Shown here: in pieces, positions 25,501 through 29,338 of the stretch
How the letters are laid out: each line of letters begins with the position of its first letter
Numbering within the stretch: the stretch's first letter is position 1
Assembly: GCF_014905175.1 (NCBI RefSeq)
Contig: NC_057793.1
Location: 8,990,001 to 9,054,000 of the forward strand
DNA length: 64,000 nucleotides
Source of the DNA: Aphidius gifuensis
Taxonomy: Eukaryota; Arthropoda; Insecta; Hymenoptera; Braconidae
Reading direction: 5' to 3'
Translations under genes and position numbers: made by a program
The notes under the pieces: generated by a model
What the model was told of the DNA's origin: nothing
What the model saw: the letters and a program-made list of their open reading frames with translations, nothing else
The model's database searches: none

Positions 25501-28500
25501 TGTAGTTTATCAACAAACTGGAAATATTGGATCAACAATGGATAAACGTAGACCTGATCTTCGTGATGAACTTGGCTATATTGCTCCACCAAATCGTAAA
25601 TTACCACCAGTACCAGGATCCAACTACAATACGTGTGATCGTATCAAGCGAGGTACAGTTATAAGTAAGCCATTGTTGCCAACAATCCTATTCCTAGATC
25701 ATTATTTATTATTATAAAATCCAATTAGTTGTTGTTGCATCAGCACGACCGTTTAACATGTTTCATATTTTTTTTTCTAAAACAAACAAACAAACACACA
25801 CACAATTTTTTATAAATTTAATTTATTTTTTCGAAAAAAAAAAAAAAGCAAACAAAGATTTACAATTTGAATAGAAACATAAATAATATTGTTGCATATT
25901 TATATATTTAAATTAGAAAAATTGGATTTATTTTGCCCTCGTTAAATTATTTCATTTATTTTGCAAATTACATCAAGAAGATCCAGGATAAGACGTTGGC
26001 TACATTAATTTTTAATTTTATTATTAAGCTTTATTTACCGTTTGCATTTATACAAGCTATATTATTTGGCTAATGAATAAAACTTGGTAGATGCAAAACG
26101 GTTTTGTTACTGTCGTTGTGTAGCATTTATTAAATTAAAAAAAAAACAGGTGGTACAGGCTCATTTAGAAGTCATTCAACATGGGATCCAAGAAGACATA
26201 TGTATGAAGAATTATCACATTATGCACCTAATAGAAGGTGTCCACCACCACCAATAGGCAGTAAAGATGCACTATCTCGTAGAGGTAGGTACTTAGTTGT
26301 ACAATTGATGACTCAATTTAAATTTAATAATAAAGTAATCAACAATAATTAAGTATTGCAAAAGAAAAAATAATATATAGTTAAAAGCATTTAAATTAAT
26401 AATCAAGTTGTATGAAAATATAAAGATAAAAAAAAAAAGTTTTATCATTGCTAGAATATTATGAATGAAAATAGTTTATAGCTATAAAATATTTAATTTA
26501 TTGTCAATGCTGTGATGATTATCGTGTCTTTAAATTATCAACTAATATAAATAATATTTTTATAAATAAATAATCGAAGCTGAAAACCTCATAATTCGTA
26601 AGTTATTAAGGTTCTCCAATTTTCATTTTTTTAAATAAATTTTTTGCACGTTTGCATGTTATTAGTAAATTAATTAACAAATTTTTTTTTCTCCCCAAAA
26701 TAAATACCTTTTTTTTTCACATCACAAACATCATTCATTTTACATAACAATTAGTATGCAAATTTATAATTTAATTAATGTTCTAACATGTTTGAGGTAG
26801 GTATATATAATGTAGTTTAGTTTTTTATTTTTTTTTAATAATAAAATTTATAAATCCAGATGAATATTAATGATTTAATTATTGATTAGTAATAGAGCAG
26901 CAAATCTACCCTTAATAATTTTTTAAATTTCAGGTATGGAAGATGAAATTTGTCCATATGCAACATTCCATCTTCTAGGATTCCGTGAAGAAATGGATCC
27001 TAGTAAAGCAATGCAATTTCAAACATTTCCACATCCTGCTAATGGTCATTCTGGTACAATGGGACCAACAATTGGACATCCAACAAATGCCTCAGCACAT
27101 AGCCGTTCTGGATCTCAATCAATGGTTCATTAATTAATATAATTTTTATTTATTCAATTTAATTTATCATAATAATATTGATCTATAAATTTTTTTTAAA
27201 ACAGCCACGTCAAAATGGACGCTATTCAAGAGTTCCATCACAAGGTGGTCAAACTGTTTTCTCACCAGAATATGATGATCCAGCAAATTGTGCTCCTGAA
27301 GATGATCAATATGGCTCACAATATGGTCAATATGGAGCTCCTTATGATCATTATGGATCACGTGGATCAATTGGACGTCGTAGTGTTGGTTCAATTCGTA
27401 ATATTCCAATGTCAAATTCACCTGAACCACCACCACCACCACCAAGAAATCACGATCAAAATAATTCAAGTTTTAATGACAGCAAAGAAAGCAATGAAAT
27501 AAGTGAGGCTGAGTGTGATCGTGATCAACTACGTAGCTATGGAGGTCAGTTATTTAATTTTTTTAAATTAATAATTAAATTGTTTATAAATAATATTTGT
27601 ATTTTTAATTGTGTTTTTTTTTTATTATTAAGTTTTCATCAAGTTTGTTGCTGCCAACAAATATAATTTTGTGATAAGATTATGTTTTTATATTTTTAAA
27701 AAATTTGCATGTTTTGTTGTTGTTATTAATCAATTAATTAACAGGAATGATCAACAAATTTACATCGCCAGAAATATCAATGATTTAATTAATAAATAAT
27801 TGCATGTTTATGTTTTTTATTAATATATTTTTTTATCAATATTATTATTGTGAAAAATTGGCACGTGTGATTTATAAATTCCAGTTAGTGATCAAGGCAA
27901 GGATGGCATGACTAATGAAGAGATGCGTAAACTCATTGAGAGGTCAGTAACTCTCCCATCGAAAATTTGAAAAAAATAGAAAAAAAAATTGTTTGAAGAT
28001 TAGCTATTTAAATTTTTTAATTTACTTTTTAGACAAGATTATATGGTTTAACAAACTAAATGATGTTATATCTTCAAACAATATTATTTCAATTCAATTT
28101 GCTCATCATGATTTTTTGTAAATAACATATTTAATATGAATTTAAAATTGCCTACTTCATACAGCTTAACCATGTCATCATCATCATCATCAACGAAATA
28201 TGATTAACAGCATGATTAACCAATAATATTTTCAATTTTCTCTGTCTGTTTTAATATTCATAATATTCATTTCCAAGGCTTATATCATCTTCACCATTGA
28301 ATTGCATTCACATACTGATGCAATGCATTTCCATCAAATATAAATCAAGATAATACAAAAATAATTAAAATTTACAGACTGAGTATTTTGTTTTTAAATA
28401 ATTTTCATGTATATAAATGTTGTAAATTTGCTTGTAATATTATTTTTTTAATTTACTGTAAATATTTTAATTAGTTGGTTATTATTAAGAATATACTGAT

Positions 28501-29338
28501 CATCTACAAAGTTTGAAAAAAAAATATACAATGATAAATATTAAATGTTAAACAACTCAAGCATCTGGGAATGTTAAATTACTATAAAGCAAAAATTTTC
28601 GACTTATTTTAATAATTTTAAAATGCTAAATTTTCGAGAGGTAATAATGAATTTTGGTGACATAATGATTTAATTTTAAATAAAATTGACGATGATTTAA
28701 ATGATTTAAATCTGATTTAAAATATTAGTGGTTTAATGTATAATTATATTATTATTGACAACACTTTTAGGGACATTTCCAAATATATTTTCAACAATCA
28801 ATGTATTTTTTATATTTATTTATATATTTATTTATGCGAATTATATGAAAACTTTTTTTTAAAATGCTTTTTTACCTCGAGATAAATTGACACACTGACA
28901 TAAGTGTTTGACAATACATAACTAAAAATATCTACATACATAATTGAAGCGCAATTTGTGATTTAATTGATTTAATTTAAATCAAATTTACTTGTAATTT
29001 CACGTGATTTATGCTTGATTCAAAAATATTTAACACCATGATTTCTATTATGATCAACCCCTCGTAAATTTTAGAATTTTTTCTTCAAACTTTGTATTAT
29101 TTTTTTCTCTACATGCTCATTAACTTTGCTCAATTGGGTGCTGTGGTATTTACACTGAATTATTTATCAAACAATAATGAATTTTCAACTAACTAAACTC
29201 AATTTCTCTATTTGAAAAAAAATATTAATATATTTTTTTAATAATCATTACAGAAACGAAGCTGCCAGCAGGAAAACCAGCACCCCAAACAGGAATAACG
29301 GGGGATCCCTCACACCCTACGATACTATGGCAGTGTAA
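837..29338 (+). CDS. Dscam1: Dscam1, 3' two-thirds of the gene (spliced, hypervariable)
   Basis: Immunoglobulin-superfamily cell-surface receptor of neurons and blood cells. In insects it gives cells isoform-specific homophilic recognition, used in neurite self-avoidance and implicated in immunity. The exons here encode the end of Ig3, Ig4-Ig6, a cluster of 23 alternative Ig7 exons, Ig8, Ig9, FNIII 1-4, Ig10, FNIII 5-6, two alternative transmembrane exons and the cytoplasmic tail. Identification rests on strings that match fly Dscam1 as I remember it: VNNSVGGESVETVLTVTAPL, VPPRWILEPTDKAFAQGSD, NQTARRGEPAVLQCEA, DKRRPDLRDELGYIAPPNRK and the C-terminus YDTMAV. Splice phases are consistent across every junction. 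The 5' end, including the exon 4 and exon 6 clusters, lies outside the window. Exons are listed separately. Confidence 0.97.
1598..1910 (+). CDS. Dscam1: Dscam1 constant exon: end of Ig5 and Ig6
   Basis: Equivalent of fly exon 8, the last constant exon before the Ig7 cluster. It reads VGSAEHSARLNIYGLPFIRH, then Ig6 with Cys in RVTCPVAGYP and YTCVARNAQG, and ends EVQVM plus one base G. The donor GTAAGT (1911-1916) is a full consensus site, unlike the donors of the variable exons. This donor must be joined to one Ig7 variant per transcript. Confidence 0.96.
2256..3001. mobile_element. 746-bp fold-back (palindromic) MITE in a Dscam1 intron
   Basis: The left arm begins GGGGCATTCTTAGTCAAATC at 2256 and the right arm ends GATTTGACTAAGAACGCCCC at 3001. 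The arms are nearly perfect reverse complements for about 300 bp each, around a loop of about 135 bp (2557-2691). The element sits inside an (AT)n tract, consistent with a TA target site. It has no transposase reading frame; an open frame at 2416-2766 lies within the palindrome and is not a gene. A Tc1/mariner-type origin is possible but not shown. Confidence 0.85.
3772..4083 (-). CDS. Nested gene for a small secreted ten-cysteine peptide
   Basis: A 103-residue precursor lies antisense within the Dscam1 intron before the Ig7 cluster. It has a signal peptide (MKSILILVIIIIFGLST, residues 1 to about 23), a short acidic spacer, a possible furin-like ERVKR site (about residues 34-38), and a cysteine-rich domain with ten Cys (spacing C-x5-C-x4-C-x3-C-x7-C-x12-C-x5-C-x2-C-x2-C-x3-C). 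Gene structure supports it: the ATG directly follows a TTTCAG acceptor (4084-4089), and a 115-nt intron, a GTAAGT donor, an initiator and a TATA box lie upstream. AATAAA lies downstream (minus strand, 3746-3751). The even Cys count suggests a disulfide-stabilised extracellular peptide. Small arthropod Cys-rich secreted families with CW..C and CWKCAG.C spacing look similar, but I cannot name the family or function. Confidence 0.8.
   Translation of the reverse strand: MKSILILVIIIIFGLSTLFRVNSLPQNYNETLNERVKRFDTGPGMTKCPTKFGCDEGKCWTECADPLHMWCWSRKDDGPNPTACTGELECNECWKCAGTCFWF
4199..4258 (-). other. 5' UTR exon of the nested secreted-peptide gene
   Basis: The predicted non-coding first exon runs from an initiator-like TCACTA (A at 4258) to a consensus donor GTAAGT whose complement is 4193-4198. 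The 115-nt intron (4084-4198) ends at the AG directly before the ATG. The spacing of TATA, initiator and donor is what a real insect gene would show. Confidence 0.6.
4280..4291 (-). promoter_or_regulatory. TATA box of the nested secreted-peptide gene
   Basis: On the minus strand the sequence is GGGTATATAAAG. The TATATAAAG core lies about 30 nt upstream of the initiator-like TCACTA at 4255-4260, a standard TATA/Inr distance. A TATA promoter fits a tissue-restricted or inducible secretory gene. Confidence 0.6.
4350..4525. repeat. Dispersed repeat, inverted copy at 32145-32318
   Basis: The segment from GTGCTTTTTAATTATGATAA to CATGGGGCATTT is an imperfect reverse complement of 32145-32318. Shared words include AAATGAGACATATTTTTTTG and TAGAAAAATTTTATCAGCT (in reverse complement). 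A fragment at about 3117-3170 is also inverted relative to 4360-4405, so this repeat family brackets the nested gene. Confidence 0.6.
4526..5786 (+). other. Dscam1 intron before Ig7 variant 1
   Basis: No gene was recognised. Less AT-rich patches occur at about 4855-4975 and 5590-5680. Reading frames here are short and have no domain pattern. The acceptor of Ig7 variant 1 (AAAATCAG, 5779-5786) lacks an immediate polypyrimidine tract. Confidence 0.5.
5787..6074 (+). CDS. Dscam1: Dscam1 Ig7 variable exon, variant 1 of 23
   Basis: Phase 1/1, 288 nt. It reads QPTVQDFSFMKLPMNAGEF and has Ig Cys in NLQCIVPTGD and YVCTGENIAG. It is the most divergent intact member of the cluster: the usual xPF motif after the first strand is replaced by DFSF. 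The donor GTTCGC is weak. Confidence 0.9.
6520..6813 (+). CDS. Dscam1: Dscam1 Ig7 variable exon, variant 2 of 23
   Basis: Phase 1/1, 294 nt. It starts LPQIAPFTFGDEAANAGDM; Ig Cys are in VQCAVIKGD and ITCSASNAAG, and the core Trp is in ITWSFNSEQ. Donor GTATGC. Confidence 0.93.
7050..7337 (+). CDS. Dscam1: Dscam1 Ig7 variable exon, variant 3 of 23
   Basis: Phase 1/1, 288 nt. It starts SPRIAPFVMAEKAVNLGES; Ig Cys are in AVCTVVSGD and YSCVASNIAG. The usual ARHAG before the second Cys is replaced by SPSLTGEY. Donor GTAGAA. Confidence 0.93.
7588..7878 (+). CDS. Dscam1: Dscam1 Ig7 variable exon, variant 4 of 23
   Basis: Phase 1/1, 291 nt. It starts SPQIAPFTIAEGPVNWGES; Ig Cys are in IPCSILKGD and YTCIAENSIA. 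Donor GTACGT. It belongs to the NWG subgroup with variants 5, 12, 13, 15 and 20. Confidence 0.94.
8440..8721 (+). CDS. Dscam1: Dscam1 Ig7 variable exon, variant 5 of 23
   Basis: Phase 1/1, 282 nt, one of the two shortest. It starts APQIAPFVMGDEPANWGDT; Ig Cys are in ATCTVIKGD and FSCAADNEAG. The loop after the core Trp is three codons shorter than in most members. Donor GTATAC; a 13-nt selector follows at 8777. Confidence 0.94.
8777..8789 (+). promoter_or_regulatory. Splicing selector downstream of Ig7 variant 5
   Basis: GGTATCTACGAAA is the exact reverse complement of TTTCGTAGATACC at 20983-20995. It is followed by TTTCCTA, as in the other copies. Expected to pair in the pre-mRNA with the downstream docking site and promote inclusion of variant 5. 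Confidence 0.75.
8933..9223 (+). CDS. Dscam1: Dscam1 Ig7 variable exon, variant 6 of 23
   Basis: Phase 1/1, 291 nt. It starts KPEIAPFTFGIEPSNSGDT; Ig Cys are in ASCTVIKGDY and FSCSAYNEAG. From about 9037 the exon and its downstream intron are almost identical to variant 9 and its intron (offset 2004 bp). Donor GTACAT. Confidence 0.94.
9297..9309 (+). promoter_or_regulatory. Splicing selector downstream of Ig7 variant 6
   Basis: GGTATCTACGAAA, exact complement of the docking core at 20983-20995, followed by ATTCCTATTTTATTTCCTAA. Duplicated together with its exon at 11301. Confidence 0.75.
9587..9877 (+). CDS. Dscam1: Dscam1 Ig7 variable exon, variant 7 of 23
   Basis: Phase 1/1, 291 nt. It starts KPEIAPFTFGSEPSNSGDT; Ig Cys are in ASCTVIKGDY and YTCIASNVAG. 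The acceptor is ATTGACAG. Donor GTACCT. Confidence 0.94.
9944..9955 (+). promoter_or_regulatory. Splicing selector downstream of Ig7 variant 7
   Basis: GTATCTACGAAA pairs over 12 nt with the docking core (20983-20994). The first G of the 13-nt consensus is an A here. TTTCC follows, as in the other copies. Confidence 0.7.
10283..10573 (+). CDS. Dscam1: Dscam1 Ig7 variable exon, variant 8 of 23
   Basis: Phase 1/1, 291 nt, fully open. It starts KPEIAPFTFGNEPSNSGDT; Ig Cys are in VSCTVLKGDY and FSCSAYNEAG. No in-frame ATG occurs near the start, so it is easily missed by ORF finders. The C-terminal third matches variants 6 and 9. Donor GTATAC. Confidence 0.94.
10638..10650 (+). promoter_or_regulatory. 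Splicing selector downstream of Ig7 variant 8
   Basis: GGTATCTACGAAA followed by TTTCCTATTTTAATTCCTAA; exact complement of the docking core at 20983-20995. Confidence 0.75.
10828..10884 (+). pseudogene. Relic Ig7 exon fragment between variants 8 and 9
   Basis: After an acceptor-like GCAG, TAAAC resembles the start of the K-P-E variants, and TTTTGGTGATACTTTATCAG matches their FG...GDTVSAS region with an internal deletion. The Ig-like reading (FGDTLSASCTII) is out of phase with the acceptor, and the in-phase reading hits a stop at once. It is an exon copy lost by deletion. Confidence 0.65.
10937..11227 (+). CDS. Dscam1: Dscam1 Ig7 variable exon, variant 9 of 23 (chimeric)
   Basis: Phase 1/1, 291 nt. 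The first third (APEIAPFDFGEKPSNAGDT) is nearly that of variant 11. From about 11041 onward the exon and its intron are almost identical to variant 6 at 9037 onward (WSFNSEPIPPNNQDIHIG). This mosaic points to gene conversion or unequal crossing-over. Donor GTACAT. Confidence 0.94.
11301..11313 (+). promoter_or_regulatory. Splicing selector downstream of Ig7 variant 9
   Basis: GGTATCTACGAAA, same sequence and context as the selector at 9297, copied within the duplicated tract. Confidence 0.75.
11514..11801 (+). CDS. Dscam1: Dscam1 Ig7 variable exon, variant 10 of 23
   Basis: Phase 1/1, 288 nt, fully open but without a useful ATG. It starts KPEISPFTFGSEPANSGDT; Ig Cys are in ASCSVKGDY and YTCSASNESG. 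One codon is missing before KGDY compared with variants 6-8. The donor GTGACT is weak. Confidence 0.92.
11874..11887 (+). promoter_or_regulatory. Splicing selector downstream of Ig7 variant 10
   Basis: TATCTACGAAACGA pairs over 14 nt with TCGTTTCGTAGATA at 20980-20993. It lacks the leading GG but extends the pairing at its other end, so it pairs with a shifted part of the same docking segment. Confidence 0.72.
11965..12255 (+). CDS. Dscam1: Dscam1 Ig7 variable exon, variant 11 of 23
   Basis: Phase 1/1, 291 nt. It starts APEIAPFDFGEKPSNAGDT; Ig Cys are in APCTVLKGDH and WSCSASNIAG. Donor GTACTT. The N-terminal third is shared with variant 9. Confidence 0.94.
12308..12329 (+). promoter_or_regulatory. 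Possible diverged selector downstream of Ig7 variant 11
   Basis: ACGAAAAG and GAGACG, separated by 8 nt, match in the same order two parts of the docking-site complement (ACGAAAAG, AT, GAGACG). It lacks the GTATCTACG core. A possible weak or shifted selector only. Confidence 0.35.
12570..12860 (+). CDS. Dscam1: Dscam1 Ig7 variable exon, variant 12 of 23
   Basis: Phase 1/1, 291 nt, fully open. It starts SPQIAPFTISDEPVNWGDT; Ig Cys are in ATCTVLKGDN and FSCTASNIAG. The middle (ITIVSTSKRVSLLTI) matches variant 11. Donor GTACAA. Confidence 0.94.
13024..13314 (+). CDS. Dscam1: Dscam1 Ig7 variable exon, variant 13 of 23 (type A)
   Basis: Phase 1/1, 291 nt. It starts APQIGPFLMSDGPANWGDT; Ig Cys are in ATCSIVKGDF and YTCLATNRAG. 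It is the first copy of the type A exon that recurs as variants 15 and 18 (DIAITRINKHMSAISIES). Donor GTACAA. Confidence 0.94.
13613..13900 (+). CDS. Dscam1: Dscam1 Ig7 variable exon, variant 14 of 23 (type B)
   Basis: Phase 1/1, 288 nt. It starts APQIVPFNFGDEPVNSGDA; Ig Cys are in VSCSISKGDV and YECKASNKAG. It is the first of the type B exons (variants 14, 16, 17, 19). Donor GTACCG. Confidence 0.94.
14039..14329 (+). CDS. Dscam1: Dscam1 Ig7 variable exon, variant 15 of 23 (type A)
   Basis: Phase 1/1, 291 nt. It starts PPQIAPFSIGDEPANWGDM; Ig Cys are in ATCSIIKGDF and YTCLATNRAG. Most of the exon is nearly identical to variant 13. The intron before it (ending TATTGTTTTGCAG) matches the one before variant 18. 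Donor GTATAT. Confidence 0.94.
14600..14887 (+). CDS. Dscam1: Dscam1 Ig7 variable exon, variant 16 of 23 (type B)
   Basis: Phase 1/1, 288 nt. It starts IPQILPFGFGDEPVNSGDA; Ig Cys are in VTCSISKGDV and YECKASNNAG. The acceptor context (AATCATAG) is purine-rich and shared with variant 19. Donor GTACAA. Confidence 0.94.
15072..15359 (+). CDS. Dscam1: Dscam1 Ig7 variable exon, variant 17 of 23 (type B)
   Basis: Phase 1/1, 288 nt, fully open. It starts VPQILPFTFGDEPVNSGDA; Ig Cys are in VTCSISKGDL and YTCKASNRAG. It is an extra type B copy placed between a B and an A exon, breaking the A-B alternation. Donor GTACAA. Confidence 0.94.
15525..15815 (+). CDS. Dscam1: Dscam1 Ig7 variable exon, variant 18 of 23 (type A)
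   Basis: Phase 1/1, 291 nt. It starts PPQIVPFSIGDEPANSGDM; Ig Cys are in AICSIIKGDF and YTCLATNRAG. Closest to variant 15, but with NSGD in place of NWGD. Donor GTATAT. Confidence 0.94.
16075..16362 (+). CDS. Dscam1: Dscam1 Ig7 variable exon, variant 19 of 23 (type B)
   Basis: Phase 1/1, 288 nt. It starts IPQILPFDFGDEPVYSGDA; Ig Cys are in VICSISKGDV and YKCKASNKFG. Donor GTACAA, followed by TAACCGATAC as after variant 16. Confidence 0.94.
16546..16839 (+). CDS. Dscam1: Dscam1 Ig7 variable exon, variant 20 of 23
   Basis: Phase 1/1, 294 nt. It starts PPQLAPFSIGDEPANWGEQ, like the type A exons, and its upstream intron shares CACTGAGGGTCAG with that of variant 18. The body is different. The position before the second Cys is Asn (IVNCEASN) where most variants have an aromatic. 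Donor GTACAG. Confidence 0.93.
17016..17306 (+). CDS. Dscam1: Dscam1 Ig7 variable exon, variant 21 of 23
   Basis: Phase 1/1, 291 nt. It starts APQILPLSFGDEPVNAGDL; Ig Cys are in IQCAVSKGDF and YTCVASNAAG. Donor GTATAT. Confidence 0.94.
17560..17847 (+). CDS. Dscam1: Dscam1 Ig7 variable exon, variant 22 of 23
   Basis: Phase 1/1, 288 nt. It starts IPKLLPFTFGEEPLNSGQV; Ig Cys are in VPCAVIEGDQ and YTCIAENTGG. The donor GTGCTT is weak, so inclusion probably needs help. Its upstream tract is a good polypyrimidine stretch ending TTATTTCAG. Confidence 0.93.
17848..18933 (+). other. 1.1-kb intron between Ig7 variants 22 and 23
   Basis: AT-rich, with several poly-T and poly-A runs (18090-18112, 18160-18176, 18218-18236). 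It contains one possible relic exon start at 18256. No complete exon is seen. Confidence 0.55.
18256..18300 (+). pseudogene. Possible relic Ig7 exon start
   Basis: After ATTACAG, the sequence CATTTCCCCACAGTCCTTTC resembles the first bases of functional variants (TTATCCCACAGATCCTTCC) and reads FPHSPF in the expected phase, compared with APHLQPF in variant 23. The rest does not continue as an Ig domain. The match is short and could be chance. Confidence 0.3.
18934..19215 (+). CDS. Dscam1: Dscam1 Ig7 variable exon, variant 23 of 23
   Basis: Phase 1/1, 282 nt; last and isolated member of the cluster. It starts APHLQPFFFDETNFGDM; Ig Cys are in VQCVVMKGDT and YSCIADNPAG. Donor GTACAC. It is the intact variant nearest to the docking site. 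Confidence 0.94.
19579..19740 (+). pseudogene. Relic Ig7 exon downstream of variant 23
   Basis: After TTTTACAG, the sequence GTCCATTTAAATTT recalls the CCATTTGACTTT of type B exons. Then VGDTTIEINWTLNEKIF (about 19632-19682) matches KGDVPLEINWTLNDKI of variant 19. The first Ig cysteine and everything after the core Trp region are lost, and the frame ends in a stop at about 19741. It is a decayed type B copy. Confidence 0.75.
20293..20400 (-). other. Less AT-rich, coding-like fragment in the docking-site intron
   Basis: The minus strand reads YTLRENGQPFVGHKSQGI and continues about 16 residues in a balanced composition unlike the surrounding homopolymers. It could be a fragment of a retroposed transcript, a transposon remnant or a conserved RNA element. 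I do not recognise it. Confidence 0.3.
20845..21010 (+). promoter_or_regulatory. Docking-site region for Ig7 exon selection
   Basis: An island of balanced, non-repetitive sequence in the AT-rich intron between variant 23 and the Ig8 exon. The core TTTCGTAGATACC (20983-20995) is the exact complement of the 13-nt selectors after variants 5, 6, 8 and 9, and TCGTTTCGTAGATA (20980-20993) complements the one after variant 10. A docking site downstream of the cluster, with selectors after each exon, is the arrangement described for the fly exon 9 cluster. Other segments of the island may dock selectors not recognised here. Confidence 0.75.
21514..21633 (+). CDS. Dscam1: Dscam1 constant exon: first part of Ig8
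   Basis: Follows TTGTAACAG, phase 1 at both ends. It reads VPPRWILEPTDKAFAQGSD and ends VTWKRAA. Every Ig7 variant must splice to this acceptor. Confidence 0.96.
21706..21879 (+). CDS. Dscam1: Dscam1 constant exon: second part of Ig8
   Basis: Begins GDTPGDYTDLKLNNPDISV and ends with YYLCEAVNGIGSGLSA and ISVQ. Phase 1 at both ends; the intron on each side is only about 75 nt. Confidence 0.95.
21957..22987 (+). CDS. Dscam1: Dscam1 constant exon: Ig9, FNIII 1, FNIII 2, start of FNIII 3
   Basis: At 1031 nt it is the longest exon here. Ig9 has Cys in VLQCEAQGEK and FTCVATNAFG. FNIII 1 starts at VPEVPYGLKVLDKSGRS, FNIII 2 at APSGPPSSVRVDALDQ and FNIII 3 at GVPEQPPHDTTCTTLTSQT. It ends GVITGYK in phase 0 at a GTAAAT donor. 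Confidence 0.96.
23084..23558 (+). CDS. Dscam1: Dscam1 constant exon: rest of FNIII 3, FNIII 4
   Basis: Reads VVYGPSETWYDENSK, then LHGLKKYTNYSMQVLAF closing FNIII 3, and FNIII 4 from DAPEAPIAVKALVMSAES to YEFWVTASTNIGEGERS. Ends in phase 1. Confidence 0.95.
23660..23929 (+). CDS. Dscam1: Dscam1 constant exon: Ig10
   Basis: Encodes the single Ig domain between FNIII 4 and 5: VPAKIASFDDKFTATYKED, with Cys in LPCLAVGVPAP and YSCYVENSFG. Phase 1 at both ends. Confidence 0.95.
24005..24236 (+). CDS. Dscam1: Dscam1 constant exon: FNIII 5
   Basis: Reads APPHSPEIHLTATTTNSLTV through YKPEFGDWETVQ to CGSKYQIYATAYNG. Ends in phase 2 at a GTAATT donor. Confidence 0.95.
24318..24494 (+). CDS. Dscam1: Dscam1 constant exon: end of FNIII 5, start of FNIII 6
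   Basis: Reads IGTGDKSNTINPSTKGSKP and FNIII 6 up to DGGCPMLYFVIENKK. The donor GTATTT is embedded in an A-run, phase 2. Confidence 0.93.
24569..24735 (+). CDS. Dscam1: Dscam1 constant exon: rest of FNIII 6
   Basis: Reads HQTEYAQVSNNVKAGGNF, VVLDLEPANWYHLRVTAHNN and ends FATLTITG in phase 1 at a consensus GTAAGC donor. This donor chooses between the two transmembrane exons. Confidence 0.95.
24808..24909 (+). promoter_or_regulatory. Predicted RNA hairpin masking the first transmembrane exon's acceptor
   Basis: Intronic CCCGGTGCAAATGGTGACTGG-type sequence (24808-24828) is complementary to 24890-24909, which spans the acceptor AG (24892-24893) and the first 16 nt of the exon. The pairing is about 18 bp with one bulge and one mismatch, and AT-rich loop sequence (A-run against T-run) could extend it. 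Such a stem would hide the acceptor and favour the second exon. Function is inferred. Confidence 0.5.
24894..25100 (+). CDS. Dscam1: Dscam1 alternative transmembrane exon 1
   Basis: Equivalent of fly exon 17.1. It reads GTIAPAREIQDVRGGNTGI, a tandem GINGINGIN from three GGTATCAAT repeats (24943-24970), then a hydrophobic helix (LVVPVVAALLVIIVAVIVIC) and the stop-transfer residues RGKGHDHNK. Phase 1 at both ends. In fly, the two exons target Dscam differently (17.1 toward dendrites). Confidence 0.95.
25144..25383 (+). CDS. Dscam1: Dscam1 alternative transmembrane exon 2
   Basis: Equivalent of fly exon 17.2, 43 nt after the end of the first. It reads GTIAPPIRNTIHENVDVRR, FFPWLPPWLDINIVVPVGA, the helix VVVIIVGIVVICVAL and a basic SRRTRGPEQTRLR. 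The likely donor is GTAACA at 25384, giving phase 1 and a Tyr at the junction. Fly 17.2 isoforms favour axons. Confidence 0.92.
25497..25664 (+). CDS. Dscam1: Dscam1 cytoplasmic exon with two in-frame donors
   Basis: Reads DDVVYQQTGNIGSTMDKRR and LGYIAPPNRKLPPVPGSNY to CDRIKRG. Two donors keep the same phase: GTACAG at 25653 (exon end 25652) and the much stronger GTAAGC at 25665 (exon end 25664). The longer form adds four residues (GTVI). The proline-rich LPPVPG is a candidate SH3-binding motif. Confidence 0.92.
25665..26149 (+). other. Dscam1 intron between cytoplasmic exons
   Basis: AT-rich with a short CA repeat near 25793 and poly-A runs. No exon recognised. Confidence 0.6.
26150..26284 (+). 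CDS. Dscam1: Dscam1 cytoplasmic exon, HSTWDPRR region
   Basis: Reads GTGSFRSHSTWDPRRHMYE, ELSHYAPNRRCPPPPIGSK and DALSRR. Phase 1 at both ends. The PPPP motif and YEEL tyrosine are typical of the fly tail, where adaptors such as Dock bind. Confidence 0.94.
26285..26933 (+). other. Dscam1 intron between cytoplasmic exons
   Basis: AT-rich, no exon or repeat recognised. Confidence 0.6.
26934..27124 (+). CDS. Dscam1: Dscam1 cytoplasmic exon, MEDEICPYATFHLLGF region
   Basis: Reads GMEDEICPYATFHLLGFREE, MDPSKAMQFQTFPHP and SRSGSQSM. The predicted donor is the weak GTTCAT after the ATG codon (phase 0), which joins the conserved SQSM-PR sequence. Without splicing the frame ends two codons later (VH stop), giving a truncated tail. 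Confidence 0.92.
27205..27544 (+). CDS. Dscam1: Dscam1 cytoplasmic exon, YDDPANC and PPPPPPR region
   Basis: Reads PRQNGRYSRVPSQGG, SPEYDDPANCAPEDDQYGS, YGSRGSIGRRSVGSIRN, EPPPPPPRNHDQNNSSFND and SKESNEISEAECDRD. It carries several tyrosines and proline-rich motifs. Ends RSYG in phase 1. Confidence 0.95.
27885..27942 (+). CDS. Dscam1: Dscam1 short cytoplasmic exon (EEMRKLIER)
   Basis: 58 nt. It reads VSDQGKDGMTNEEMRKLIER, with the last Arg split across the junction. Acceptor TTCCAG, donor GTCAGT. Confidence 0.92.
27943..29253 (+). other. Last Dscam1 intron
   Basis: 1.3 kb, AT-rich, with many diverged ATGATTTAA words between 28600 and 29000. No exon recognised. Confidence 0.6.
29254..29338 (+). 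CDS. Dscam1: Dscam1 terminal coding exon
   Basis: Reads NEAASRKTSTPNRNNGGSL then TPYDTMAV and stop (TAA, 29336-29338). The C-terminal YDTMAV is the conserved end of insect Dscam1 and may act as a PDZ-binding tail. Confidence 0.95.

Noticed and set aside
27167..27469. 100-codon minus-strand frame
   Set aside because: Antisense shadow of the Dscam1 cytoplasmic exon 27205-27544.
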